Assembly (NCBI GenBank): GCA_037442205.1
Contig: JBBIQS010000035.1
Location: forward strand, 1 to 64,000
Direction of reading: 5' to 3'
Length of the DNA stretch: 64,000 bases
Source: JBBIQS01 sp037442205
GTDB lineage: Bacteria > Myxococcota > Myxococcia > Myxococcales > UBA5297
A program made the position numbers and the translations under genes. The first letter of the stretch is position 1, and each line of letters begins with the position of its first letter. The notes below the pieces were generated by a model that was not told where the DNA came from, did not search any database, and saw only the letters and a list, made by a program, of their open reading frames with translations. Positions 1-8,680 of this stretch are shown one piece after another.

Positions 1-1
1 C

Positions 2-100
2 GCCGCCCCGCAGCACCCGCAGGTGCAGCTGCCGCCGGCAGCCGCCAAGCCCGCCCGGGCCCAGCCCGCCCCGGCGCCTCGGCGCGAGGGTCACGACTGA
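2..100 (+). CDS. C-terminal fragment of a Pro/Ala-rich protein
   Basis: An open frame enters from the left edge and ends at a TGA at 98-100. The visible 32 residues are rich in Pro, Ala and Gln and end in a basic stretch (RREGHD), as in a disordered C-terminal tail. A strong terminator hairpin begins 24 bp after the stop, which supports this as the real end of a gene. No domain is visible, so no function can be given. Confidence 0.5.
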   Translation, partial: AAPQHPQVQLPPAAAKPARAQPAPAPRREGHD

Positions 101-123
101 CGCTGCGCTGAGTCCCTGATCTC

Positions 124-168
124 CCGCGGGCGGGTCCGCCAACCACGGACCTGCCCGCGGTCTTTTTT
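124..168 (+). terminator. Rho-independent terminator
   Basis: Two 15-nt arms (124-138 and 146-160) pair with one G-U or mismatch position around a 7-nt loop, and are followed at once by a T-rich run (161-168). It ends the upstream transcript and sits only 17 bp before the FadL-type gene, so that gene's promoter must overlap it or some read-through occurs. Confidence 0.85.
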
Positions 169-184
169 CCCGACCGAGAGCCTC

Positions 185-1765
185 ATGAACTGGACCCGAT
201 CGCCGGCATTCCTGCTGGCAATGCTGCCCGCGACCGCCCTGGCCGCGGGCTTCGAAGTTCCCGACCTGGGAGCCCAGGCCTCGGGCCGGGCCGGCGCGTT
301 CACCGCCCTGGCCGACGACCCTACCGCCATCGCCTACAACCCGGCCGGCCTGGCCTTCCAGAAGGGCGCCAACCTGCTGCTGGAGGGATCGCTCGCCTGG
401 AACGCGGTGAGCTTCCGCCGCCGCGAAGGTCCCTACACCTACTGCAAGACCGTCAACGGCAGCGAGGTCTGCACCCCCAGCGTCACCGCCGACAGCGTGG
501 CGCTTTCCAAGCAGCCCAACGACGGGGCGTTGTCCAACAGCGCCGGGTCTTTCCCGTCGGGCTTTGCTGCGGCAAGCTACGGCTTCGAGCTGGGCGGCAG
601 CGGACTATCGGTGGCCCTGGGAGCCTACGGCCCGCCGGCGGTGGGCCACTACAAGTACCCGAGCCCCGACTACTCCGACGCCAACTTCGATCCCAACAAG
701 GGAACCTACGGCCAGTTCTCAGCCGACCCGCGGGTCACCGCCCCGCAGCGCTACGCGCAGATCGAGAGCCGGACCACCATCGTCTACCCGACCCTGAGCC
801 TGGCCTACCGGCACTCGGACTGGATCGCCGCCGGGGCCAGCTTCCAGTACGTTTTCTTCGACGCGACGATGCAGCAGGCGTTCTTCGCCGCCAACCAGTT
901 GTTCTTCGGCGACCTGTTCAAGAACAGCTCGCACCCTGGCTGCGATCCGAACGTGCCGCAGACCTGCGGGCCCGACCGGATGAGCGACGAGAACCCGGCC
1001 TTCGACGCGGTGGCCACCCTGTCCACCCGCGGCCGGCCGACCTTCACCGGGGTGCTGGGGCTCATGGCGCGCCCGCTCTCCTGGCTGTGGCTGGGCGGCT
1101 CGGTGCGCCCCGGCTACAAGGTGGTCGCCGATGGCACGCTGAAGATCGACCTGCCACAGATCGCCAAGCGCTTTCCCACGACCATCGACGGCGACCAGGC
1201 GACGATGGAGGTCAACATGCCCTGGCAGGCGCGGCTGGGGGCGCGCGTGCAACTGAGCGACAACGTTGACGTGGAGCTCGACGGAACCTACGAGGGCTGG
1301 CACAGCGTCGATCGCTTCGTCATCACCCCGCATGACATCACCTTCAACACCGCGGGTCTGCCCCCGCAGACCGCCGAGCCGTTCATCGTGGAGAAGCACT
1401 GGGTGGACGCCTGGTCGGCACGGTTGGGCGGGCAGTGGCGGCTGCCCTGGACGGTGCCGCTGGTGGAGACCGCCAAGCTGCGGGCCGGGCTGCTCTACCA
1501 GACCAGCGCCATCCCGCTGCAGTACACCAGCGTCGACTTCCCCTCGTGGGAGCACTTCGGCGAGTCGGTGGGCGTGACCGTGGGAGTGCCCGCCTTCGAG
1601 GTGACCGCCTCGTTCAGCCTGGTGCAGCAGCCGACCCGCGAAGTGACCGACAGCAAGGTGACCGGGATGGCCAGCGATCCGCAGCTCAAGCCGTTCGTCG
1701 TCGGCAACGGCACCTACAACTCGAACTACACCCTGGCGCAGCTGGGAGTACGGTCGATCTTCTAG
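185..1765 (+). CDS. FadL/OmpP1-family outer membrane transport protein
   Basis: A 526-residue secreted beta-barrel of the FadL/TodX/OmpP1 family, which moves hydrophobic compounds such as long-chain fatty acids across the outer membrane. A signal peptide (about residues 1-21, ending ALAA) is followed by the family N-terminal hallmark, seen here as GRAGAFTALADDPTAIAYNPAGLA. The rest alternates aromatic and glycine residues as in long barrels, and the protein ends in an aromatic residue (SIF), as outer membrane proteins usually do. The length is slightly above the usual 420-480 residues. The ATG at 185 follows a GAGAG element. The substrate is not predictable. The downstream Type III modification gene begins 14 bp after the stop but is functionally unrelated. 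Confidence 0.9.
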   Translation: MNWTRSPAFLLAMLPATALAAGFEVPDLGAQASGRAGAFTALADDPTAIAYNPAGLAFQKGANLLLEGSLAWNAVSFRRREGPYTYCKTVNGSEVCTPSVTADSVALSKQPNDGALSNSAGSFPSGFAAASYGFELGGSGLSVALGAYGPPAVGHYKYPSPDYSDANFDPNKGTYGQFSADPRVTAPQRYAQIESRTTIVYPTLSLAYRHSDWIAAGASFQYVFFDATMQQAFFAANQLFFGDLFKNSSHPGCDPNVPQTCGPDRMSDENPAFDAVATLSTRGRPTFTGVLGLMARPLSWLWLGGSVRPGYKVVADGTLKIDLPQIAKRFPTTIDGDQATMEVNMPWQARLGARVQLSDNVDVELDGTYEGWHSVDRFVITPHDITFNTAGLPPQTAEPFIVEKHWVDAWSARLGGQWRLPWTVPLVETAKLRAGLLYQTSAIPLQYTSVDFPSWEHFGESVGVTVGVPAFEVTASFSLVQQPTREVTDSKVTGMASDPQLKPFVVGNGTYNSNYTLAQLGVRSIF

Positions 1766-1779
1766 TCGACACCGAGCCG

Positions 1780-3735
1780 ATGAAGGTCCGTGCAGCCACT
1801 CCTGAAATGAGCGACGGCGAAGCCGGCGCGGCAACGCCCGAGCCGATTGCCGAGAACCTCGCACGGCTGAAGGACCTCTTCCCCGAGGCCTTCAACGAAG
1901 GGAAGGTCGACTTCGAGGTCCTCGAGCAATTGCTCGGGGGAGCGCTCGAGGATCGCGAGGAGCGATTCGGCCTGCACTGGCACGGCAAGCAGCGTGCGCG
2001 CCAGCTCGCTCTCAGCTCTTCGAGCGGCACGCTGCGCCCCCGCCCGCAGCAGAGCGTCGATTGGCAAGGCACCGGCAACCTGATGATCGAGGGCGACAAC
2101 CTCGAAGTGCTCAAGCTGCTGCAGAAGAGCTACGCCGGCAAGGTGACGGTCATCTACATCGACCCGCCCTACAACACCGGCAAGGACTTCGTTTATCCCG
2201 ACAACTACCAGGACAACCTCCGCAACTACCTCGAGCTCACCGGACAGAGCCAGGGCGGCGCCCGGCAGAGCAGCAACCCCGAGACCTCGGGGCGCTTTCA
2301 TACCGCCTGGCTGAACATGATCTACCCGCGGCTCAAGCTGGCCCGCGGGCTGCTCGCCTCCGACGGGTTCATCGCCATCTCGATCGACGACAGCGAGCTC
2401 GGCACCCTGCGGATGGTCTGCGACGAGCTCTTCGGCGCCGAGAATTTCATCGGCCCGGTGGTCCGCAACACCAACAGCTCCAAGAACCAGAGCCAGTTCC
2501 TCTCGGTCAGCCACGACTACGCCCTGTTCTATGCCCGCGACCTGGAGGCGCTCACCGCCAAGGCCCAGGTTCAGGGCGCCTGGGAGGTGCGCAAGAACAA
2601 CCTCGAGTCCTTCCTTCAGCAGCTCGAGCAGCTGCGCCAGCGAGGACTGTCGCCGGAGGAGATGACCGAGGAGATCAAGGAATTGGTCAAGCGCCCGCGG
2701 TTCATCGACTTCGTGAACTACTGGCACTTCGACGCCCATGCCGAGACCCGCGGGGTCTATCGCAAGGGCGATCTGGGCGGTGTGAAGAACGGCAACCCGA
2801 CGCCGCTGATGAATCCACTCACTGGCAAGCCGGATCCAGTGCCGCCGGGCGGGTTTCGCTTCGATTCCAGGAAGCTCGCCGAGCTGGTGGCCGACAACCG
2901 GATCCACTTTCACACCGACGGCAGCCTCCCGACCATCAAGCGCTATCTGAAGGAGAACCTGAATTCCCGGCCCAAGAGCATCATGAGCGACGACCAACGG
3001 CCGGACGTCGGGCTGCTGCAGCGGCTGGGGATCCCCTTCGACAACCCCAAGCAGCTGGCCTTCCTCAAGCGCATTCTCAGCGTCGCCGACAAGGACAGCC
3101 TCATCCTCGACTTCTTCGCTGGTTCGGGGACCACCGGGCACGCGGTGATGGAGCTGAATGCCGAGGATGGCGGGACGCGGCGGTTCATCCTGGTGCAGTA
3201 CCCGGAGCCCACCAAGGCCGAGGGCTTCAGGCACCTGGCCGAGATGACCGAGCGCCGACTGGTCAAGGCTGCCGAGCTGATCCGCGCCGAGCACGCGACC
3301 GAGCCCTCGCTGGACCTCGGGTTCCGCCTGTTCCGGCTGGACTCCAGCAACCTCAAAGCCTGGGAGCCGAAGCGCGAGGCGCTTGCGAGCTCTCTCCTCG
3401 AGGCGATCGAGCAAGTGAAGGCGGACCGCACCGGCGAGGATCTCCTGTTCGAGCTGATGCTGAAGCTGGGGCTCGACCTCGGTGCTCCGGTCGATGAGAG
3501 GATCGTCGCCGGAAAGCGCTTCCACATCGTCGAGGGAGGACGGCTGCTCGCCTGCCTCGCCGAAAAGATCGGCGTAGAGGACGCGGAGGCCCTGGCCGAA
3601 GGCCTCGCCCAGCTGCACCTGTCTCGCGATACGACCGTGATCTTCCGCGACAGCGCCTTCGCCGACGACGTCGTCAAGGCGAACCTGGTGGCCATCCTCC
3701 GGCAGCGCGGGCTCACCAACGTCCGCAGCCTCTGA
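1780..3735 (+). CDS. mod: Type III restriction-modification methyltransferase (Mod)
   Basis: Adenine-N6 DNA methyltransferase, the modification and recognition subunit of a Type III system, 651 residues from the ATG at 1780 (a second ATG at 1807 is also possible). Motif IV, DPPY, is at residues 128-131 and motif I, DFFAGSG, at about 444-450. DPPY before FxGxG is the beta-class order used by Type III Mod proteins. The region between them holds the target recognition domain, with FVNYWHFDAHAET typical of the family. The 9-bp gap to the Res gene indicates one operon. All catalytic motifs are present, so it should methylate even if the partner nuclease is dead. The pair lies between unrelated genes, consistent with horizontal acquisition. 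Confidence 0.93.
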   Translation: MKVRAATPEMSDGEAGAATPEPIAENLARLKDLFPEAFNEGKVDFEVLEQLLGGALEDREERFGLHWHGKQRARQLALSSSSGTLRPRPQQSVDWQGTGNLMIEGDNLEVLKLLQKSYAGKVTVIYIDPPYNTGKDFVYPDNYQDNLRNYLELTGQSQGGARQSSNPETSGRFHTAWLNMIYPRLKLARGLLASDGFIAISIDDSELGTLRMVCDELFGAENFIGPVVRNTNSSKNQSQFLSVSHDYALFYARDLEALTAKAQVQGAWEVRKNNLESFLQQLEQLRQRGLSPEEMTEEIKELVKRPRFIDFVNYWHFDAHAETRGVYRKGDLGGVKNGNPTPLMNPLTGKPDPVPPGGFRFDSRKLAELVADNRIHFHTDGSLPTIKRYLKENLNSRPKSIMSDDQRPDVGLLQRLGIPFDNPKQLAFLKRILSVADKDSLILDFFAGSGTTGHAVMELNAEDGGTRRFILVQYPEPTKAEGFRHLAEMTERRLVKAAELIRAEHATEPSLDLGFRLFRLDSSNLKAWEPKREALASSLLEAIEQVKADRTGEDLLFELMLKLGLDLGAPVDERIVAGKRFHIVEGGRLLACLAEKIGVEDAEALAEGLAQLHLSRDTTVIFRDSAFADDVVKANLVAILRQRGLTNVRSL

Positions 3736-3744
3736 GAGCTGGCC

Positions 3745-6423
3745 GTGAAGCTCCACTTCGAACCCGACCTCGACTACCAGCTCCAGGCGATCGAGGCCGT
3801 CTGCGACCTGTTCCGCGGTCAGGATCTCGGGCGCTCGGAACTCTCCATCGCAGGCTCGAGCGCCCAGCAGGCCGGCAACCACCTGATTCTGCCTGGCGAA
3901 CAGCTGCTCAAGAACCTGCACGCAATCCAGCTGCGCAACGGCCTGCGGCCCTCCGAGGCGCTGGAGTCAACCGACTTCACCGTCGAGATGGAGACCGGCA
4001 CCGGCAAGACCTACGTCTACCTGCGCACCCTCTTCGAGCTGAACAAGCGCTTCGGTTTCAGCAAGTTCGTAGTGGTGGTCCCGTCGGTGGCCATCAAGGA
4101 GGGCGTCTACAAGTCGCTGCAGGTGACCGAGGAGCACTTCAAGGCGCTCTACGCCGGCGTCCCCTTCGACTACTTCCTCTACGACTCGGCCAAGCTCGGC
4201 CAGGTCCGCAACTTCGCCGCCAGCTCGACCATCCAGATCCTGGTGGTGACCGTCGGAGCCATCAACAAGAAGGAGGTCAACAACCTCTATAAGGAGAGCG
4301 AGCAGACTAGCGGCGAGAAGCCGATTGAACTCATCCGCGAGACCCGGCCGATCCTGATCGTCGACGAGCCGCAGAGCGTGGACGGCGGCCTCGAAGGCCG
4401 GGGCAAGGAAGCGCTCGAGGCGATGAACCCCCTCTGCACGCTGCGCTACTCGGCGACGCACGTCGATCAGCACCATCGGATCTTCCGACTGGACGCGATC
4501 GACGCCTACGAACGGCAACTGGTGAAGCAGATCGAGGTTGCCTCGGCAACCGTCGAAGAGACCTTCAATCGCCCCTTCGTGCGCCTGATTTCGGCGAGCA
4601 GCAAGAAGGGCGCAGTCGGCGCCAAGGTCGAACTGGACCTCGAGCGCGCGGGCAAGATCCGGCGGCAGGAAGTCTCAGTCCGGGACGGCGAGGACCTCGA
4701 GGCGACCACCGGGAGAGCGATCTACCGCGACTGCCACATCGGGACGATTCGCGTCGGCAAAGGCAGGCAATCGCTCGTGCTGCGCGCCCCCGGACGCGAG
4801 TGCCTGTTGAATCCGGGCCAGGCCTTCGGCGATGCCGACCGCTCGGCGGTGCAGCGCTTGATGATCCGCCGGACGATCCAGGAGCACCTGGACAAGGAGA
4901 GGCGGCTGCGCCCGCTGGGCATCAAGGTGCTGTCGCTCTTCTTCGTCGATGCCGTGGACAAGTACCGGCAACACGACGCCGACGGGAATCCGAAGAAGGG
5001 CGAATACGCCCGCGTCTTCGAGGAGGAGTACTGCCGGCTGACGAATCAGCCCGACGGGGCCGAGGAGGTCCACGGCGGCTATTTCTCGGTCGACAAGAGG
5101 AAGGTGGGAGGACGAGTCGTCGAGGAGCTCCGCGACACCCGCGGCGACTCCAGGCTCGACGACGACACCTACAACCTGATCATGAAGGACAAGGAGCGGC
5201 TGCTCAGCTTCGACACGCCGCTGCGGTTCATCTTCTCTCACTCGGCCCTGCGCGAGGGCTGGGACAACCCCAACGTCTTCCAGATCTGCGCGCTGCGAGA
5301 GATCGGAACGGAACGCGAGCGCCGCCAGACCGTCGGCCGCGGCCTGCGGCTGTGCGTCAACCAGCAAGGCGAGCGAGTTCGGGGCTTCGAGGTGAACACT
5401 CTCACCGTCATCGCCACCGAGCGCTACGAGGATTTCGCCCAGAACCTCCAGCGCGAGCTCGAGGAGGAGACCGGCATCCGGTTCGGCCTCGTCGAAGACC
5501 ACCAGTTCGCCGCCCTCTCGGTCGTCCGACCAGAGGCGGCGCTGGAAGTCCTCGGCATCGAGCGCTCGAGGGAGCTCTGGAAGTGTTTCGCGGCGCAGGG
5601 CTACTTCGACGCCGAGGGAAAGGTCCAGGAGTCGCTTCGCTCGGCGCTCGGGAGCGGGGATCTCAGCCTGCCCGAGCCCTTCACCGCCTATCGACGGGAA
5701 ATCACCGCGGTTCTGCGCAAGGCGTGCGGCCGCCTGAGGATCAAGAACGCCGCCGAGAGGATCGACGCTCCCCGGAACACCGACTCGCTGCCCCCCGCGC
5801 TCGAGGCGCTCTGGGACCGGATCAAGCGCCAATCGAGCTGCCGGATCCAGTTCGACCCCGAAAAGCTCGTCGAAGACTGCATCCGCGCCGTCCGGGCGAT
5901 CCCGTCGATGGCCGAGGCTCACCTTCGATGGCGCACGGCCGAGCTCCGCATCCACCAAGCTGGAGTCGAAGTCAGTCAGTTGAACGCGGCGACGGCCATC
6001 GCCATCGACGACGAAGGCCCGGAGCTCCCCGACCTCCTCACCGGGCTCGAAGAGCGCACCCATCTCACTCGCCGCGCGCTTCAGCGAATCCTCGCCGGGA
6101 GCGGCCGGCTGGCCGACTTCACCCGCAACCCGCAGCGCTTCGTCGAGGCCGCCGCCGAAGCGATCGACCGCTGCAAGCGGTTGGCACTCGGCCACGGCAT
6201 CAAGTACCAGCGGCTCGGCGATTCCCCGGTGTTCGCCCAGGAGCTGATGGAGCCCGGGGAACTGGCCGACCACATCGAGAGCGCGTCCAGCGTCTTCGCC
6301 GAGCTGCCAGACTGGTTCAGCATCTCCACGCCCTTGGGGCGCTTCCGCCCGGACTGCGCGGTGCTGGTCCAGTCGGCGGAGGGCGAGCGGCTCTACCTCT
6401 GCCGCGAGCGTCACACCTGCTGA
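3745..6423 (+). CDS. res: Type III restriction subunit (Res), C-terminally truncated
   Basis: Helicase/nuclease subunit of a Type III system, 892 residues from a GTG start. Superfamily 2 motifs are clear: Walker A METGTGKT at residues 82-89, motif II DEPQ at 207-210, motif III SATH, motif V REGWDNPNVFQ, and motif VI RRQTVGRGLRL. Family members normally continue to about 950-1000 residues, with a C-terminal PD-(D/E)xK nuclease whose second motif reads roughly (Y/F)FVxETKG. Here the PD half is present (RPDCAV, about 868-873), but the protein ends LYLCRERHTC just where ETK should occur. The next 100 bp show no remnant in other frames. I infer a truncation that removes nuclease activity while leaving the helicase and Mod-binding parts. 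Confidence 0.9.
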   Translation: MKLHFEPDLDYQLQAIEAVCDLFRGQDLGRSELSIAGSSAQQAGNHLILPGEQLLKNLHAIQLRNGLRPSEALESTDFTVEMETGTGKTYVYLRTLFELNKRFGFSKFVVVVPSVAIKEGVYKSLQVTEEHFKALYAGVPFDYFLYDSAKLGQVRNFAASSTIQILVVTVGAINKKEVNNLYKESEQTSGEKPIELIRETRPILIVDEPQSVDGGLEGRGKEALEAMNPLCTLRYSATHVDQHHRIFRLDAIDAYERQLVKQIEVASATVEETFNRPFVRLISASSKKGAVGAKVELDLERAGKIRRQEVSVRDGEDLEATTGRAIYRDCHIGTIRVGKGRQSLVLRAPGRECLLNPGQAFGDADRSAVQRLMIRRTIQEHLDKERRLRPLGIKVLSLFFVDAVDKYRQHDADGNPKKGEYARVFEEEYCRLTNQPDGAEEVHGGYFSVDKRKVGGRVVEELRDTRGDSRLDDDTYNLIMKDKERLLSFDTPLRFIFSHSALREGWDNPNVFQICALREIGTERERRQTVGRGLRLCVNQQGERVRGFEVNTLTVIATERYEDFAQNLQRELEEETGIRFGLVEDHQFAALSVVRPEAALEVLGIERSRELWKCFAAQGYFDAEGKVQESLRSALGSGDLSLPEPFTAYRREITAVLRKACGRLRIKNAAERIDAPRNTDSLPPALEALWDRIKRQSSCRIQFDPEKLVEDCIRAVRAIPSMAEAHLRWRTAELRIHQAGVEVSQLNAATAIAIDDEGPELPDLLTGLEERTHLTRRALQRILAGSGRLADFTRNPQRFVEAAAEAIDRCKRLALGHGIKYQRLGDSPVFAQELMEPGELADHIESASSVFAELPDWFSISTPLGRFRPDCAVLVQSAEGERLYLCRERHTC

Positions 6424-6602
6424 CGCCGGCACACCCTGCAGGCAGGCGAGCGCCCTTCGCTTCGCTCAACTCAGCTCTCCATCCTCCTGATTCCGGGATG
6501 GATTCCCCCCGGCCACATCGGGTATGAGTACGCTTGCGCAGCGCGTTAACGACGCTGCCTTGCCCATCGAAATACTGCCCCCACAGCCAAGACGAGGCCC
6601 CC

Positions 6603-8621
6603 ATGGGACCCATCGCCATCAGCATCCTCCTCCTCGGCGCCGGCGCGTTCTTCCTCTACACCATCCAGCACCGCTTCCGCGTGCTGCGGGCCCTCGCGCC
6701 CGCCGACCGCACCGACCATTCCGACCTGCGCATCGAGCGACTGTTCGAGTTCGGCTTCGGCCAGAAGCGCATGGTCGATCCCGAGGCCCGCTTCACCGGC
6801 CTGATGCACGTCTTCATCTTCATGGCCTTCCTGGTGCTGTCGCTGCGCACCATCACGCTGTTCGGGATGGGCTTCTCGGAGAGCTTCCACCTGCCGCTGC
6901 TGGGCGAGGAGAGCTCGCTGGGCCGGGCGTACCTGTTCGCCAAGGACCTGGTGCTGGTCGCGGCGGCCATCGGGGCCACCTACTTCATCGTCCTGCGCGC
7001 CGCCTTCAAGCCGGATCGTATGACCGCCAGCTGGGAGGCCTACCTGATCCTCGGCTTCATCTTCGGCTTGATGGTCACCGACATGATGTTCGAGGGCGGG
7101 GCGATGGCCATCTCCGGCAAGCGCGAGACCTTCCTGCCGGTGAGCAGTGCCATGGCCAGCCTCTTCGCCGGCGCCGGGCTTTCACCTGACGCGCTGTCGA
7201 TCATCAGCAAGATCGGCTACTGGGCACACCTCTCGATCATCTTGGCCTTCGGCAATTTCCTGCCCTACGGCAAGCACTTCCACGTCATCACCTCGCTGCC
7301 CAACGTCTACCTGTCGCGGCTGACGCCCTCCGGGCAGCTGTCCAAGCTCAACCTCGAGGACGAGAACGCCACCACCTTCGGCGTCTCCAAGGCCCACGAG
7401 CTGACCTGGAAGCAGGGCCTGGACGTCTACAGCTGCACCGAGTGCGGCCGCTGCCAGACCCACTGCCCGACCTACGTCACCGGCAAGCCGCTGACGCACA
7501 AGGCGCTCAACCAGACCATCAAGCACCACCTTTACGAGGTCAGCGACAAGCTGTTCGCCAACAAGCCCGACGAGCTGCCGGCTCTGGCGGGCGGGGCTGT
7601 GGCCTTCGACACCATCTGGGCCTGCACCACCTGCGGTTGGTGCGAGACCGCCTGCCCGGTGCTGATCGAGAACGTTCCCCGAATCGTCGACATGCGCCGC
7701 TACATGACGATGATGGAGTCCAAGTTCCCCGAGGAGGTCACCCGGGTGTTCAAGGGGATGGAGACCCAGGGCAACCCGTGGGGCCTGGGCTCCAACACCC
7801 GCGACGCCTGGGCCGAGGGCCTGGATGTGCCGCGCTGCGCCGACGGTGGCGAGTTCGAGTACCTGTTCTTCGTCGGCTGCTCCGGGGCCTACGACGACCG
7901 GCAGAAGAAGGTCAGCCGGGCGATCGTGAAGATCCTGCAGGCGGCCAGGGTGAAGTTCGCCATCCTCGGCAACGAGGAGACCTGCAACGGCGAAAGCGCG
8001 CGGCGGATGGGCAACGAGATGCTCTTCCAGACGCTGGCCGGGCAGAACGTGGCCACCTTCAACAACTACAAGGTGAAGAAGGTGCTGACCCAGTGCCCGC
8101 ACTGCTTCAACACCATCAAGAACGAGTTCCCGCAGCTGGGCGGCAACTTCGAGGTGGTCCACCACAGCGAGCTGATCGCCAAGCTGATCGAGGACGGGCG
8201 AATCTCGCTGGCCCAGACCGAGGAGATCAACAAGCTCACCGGCTCGGTGACCTACCACGACAGCTGCTACCTGGGCCGGCACAACGGCGTCTACGAGGCG
8301 CCGCGCCAGGCGCTGGCCTCGGTGCCCGGCCTCAAGCTGGCCGAGCTGCCGCGAAGCGAGCGCCAGGGCTTCTGCTGCGGCGCCGGCGGCGGGCGGATGT
8401 GGATGGAGGAGAAGCTCGGTACCCGCATCAACCAGAACCGGGTGGAAGAGGTGGAGAAGTCGGGGGCCTCGACCGTGGCCACCGCCTGCCCGTTCTGCCT
8501 GACCATGCTCAAGGACGGCATCAGCGAGAAGGGGCTGGAGCAGAAGATCGCGGTCAAGGACGTGGCCGAGCTGATCGCCGAGGCGCTGCCGTCGTCGGGC
8601 GTCGCCAAGCGGGCCAGCTAG
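6603..8621 (+). CDS. Membrane Fe-S oxidoreductase, CCG-domain pair (EMO/HdrD-like)
   Basis: 672 residues with several N-terminal membrane helices, two 4Fe-4S motifs (CTECGRCQTHCP near residue 278 and CTTCGWCETACP near 340) and a C-terminal pair of cysteine-rich CCG domains (CPHCFN near 500; CCGAGGGRMW near 590). This architecture matches HdrD/GlpC-like oxidoreductases with a haem-bearing membrane anchor, which in delta-proteobacteria serve as electron-transferring flavoprotein:menaquinone oxidoreductases in fatty acid oxidation. The specific role is inferred; no etfAB gene is in the window. The ATG at 6603 is preferred over an in-frame ATG at 6534 because it starts the first membrane helix and follows GACGAGG. 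A terminator follows. Confidence 0.85.
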   Translation: MGPIAISILLLGAGAFFLYTIQHRFRVLRALAPADRTDHSDLRIERLFEFGFGQKRMVDPEARFTGLMHVFIFMAFLVLSLRTITLFGMGFSESFHLPLLGEESSLGRAYLFAKDLVLVAAAIGATYFIVLRAAFKPDRMTASWEAYLILGFIFGLMVTDMMFEGGAMAISGKRETFLPVSSAMASLFAGAGLSPDALSIISKIGYWAHLSIILAFGNFLPYGKHFHVITSLPNVYLSRLTPSGQLSKLNLEDENATTFGVSKAHELTWKQGLDVYSCTECGRCQTHCPTYVTGKPLTHKALNQTIKHHLYEVSDKLFANKPDELPALAGGAVAFDTIWACTTCGWCETACPVLIENVPRIVDMRRYMTMMESKFPEEVTRVFKGMETQGNPWGLGSNTRDAWAEGLDVPRCADGGEFEYLFFVGCSGAYDDRQKKVSRAIVKILQAARVKFAILGNEETCNGESARRMGNEMLFQTLAGQNVATFNNYKVKKVLTQCPHCFNTIKNEFPQLGGNFEVVHHSELIAKLIEDGRISLAQTEEINKLTGSVTYHDSCYLGRHNGVYEAPRQALASVPGLKLAELPRSERQGFCCGAGGGRMWMEEKLGTRINQNRVEEVEKSGASTVATACPFCLTMLKDGISEKGLEQKIAVKDVAELIAEALPSSGVAKRAS

Positions 8622-8644
8622 CCTTCATCGAGCTGTGAGATCGG

Positions 8645-8680
8645 AATCGCCGGCCAGCCCCTGGCCGGCGATTTCCTTTT
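8645..8680 (+). terminator. Rho-independent terminator of the Fe-S oxidoreductase gene
   Basis: A perfect 13-bp stem (8645-8657 with 8661-8673), a 3-nt loop and a T-rich tail to 8680. It lies between convergent genes. A T-tail exists only on the plus-strand side, so it serves the Fe-S oxidoreductase. Confidence 0.9.

Noticed and set aside
1762..3921. Long minus-strand open frame opposite the Type III Mod gene
   Set aside because: It is a composition artefact: Mod has clear motifs on the plus strand, and the opposite frame shows repetitive Leu/Glu/Val sequence with no domain.
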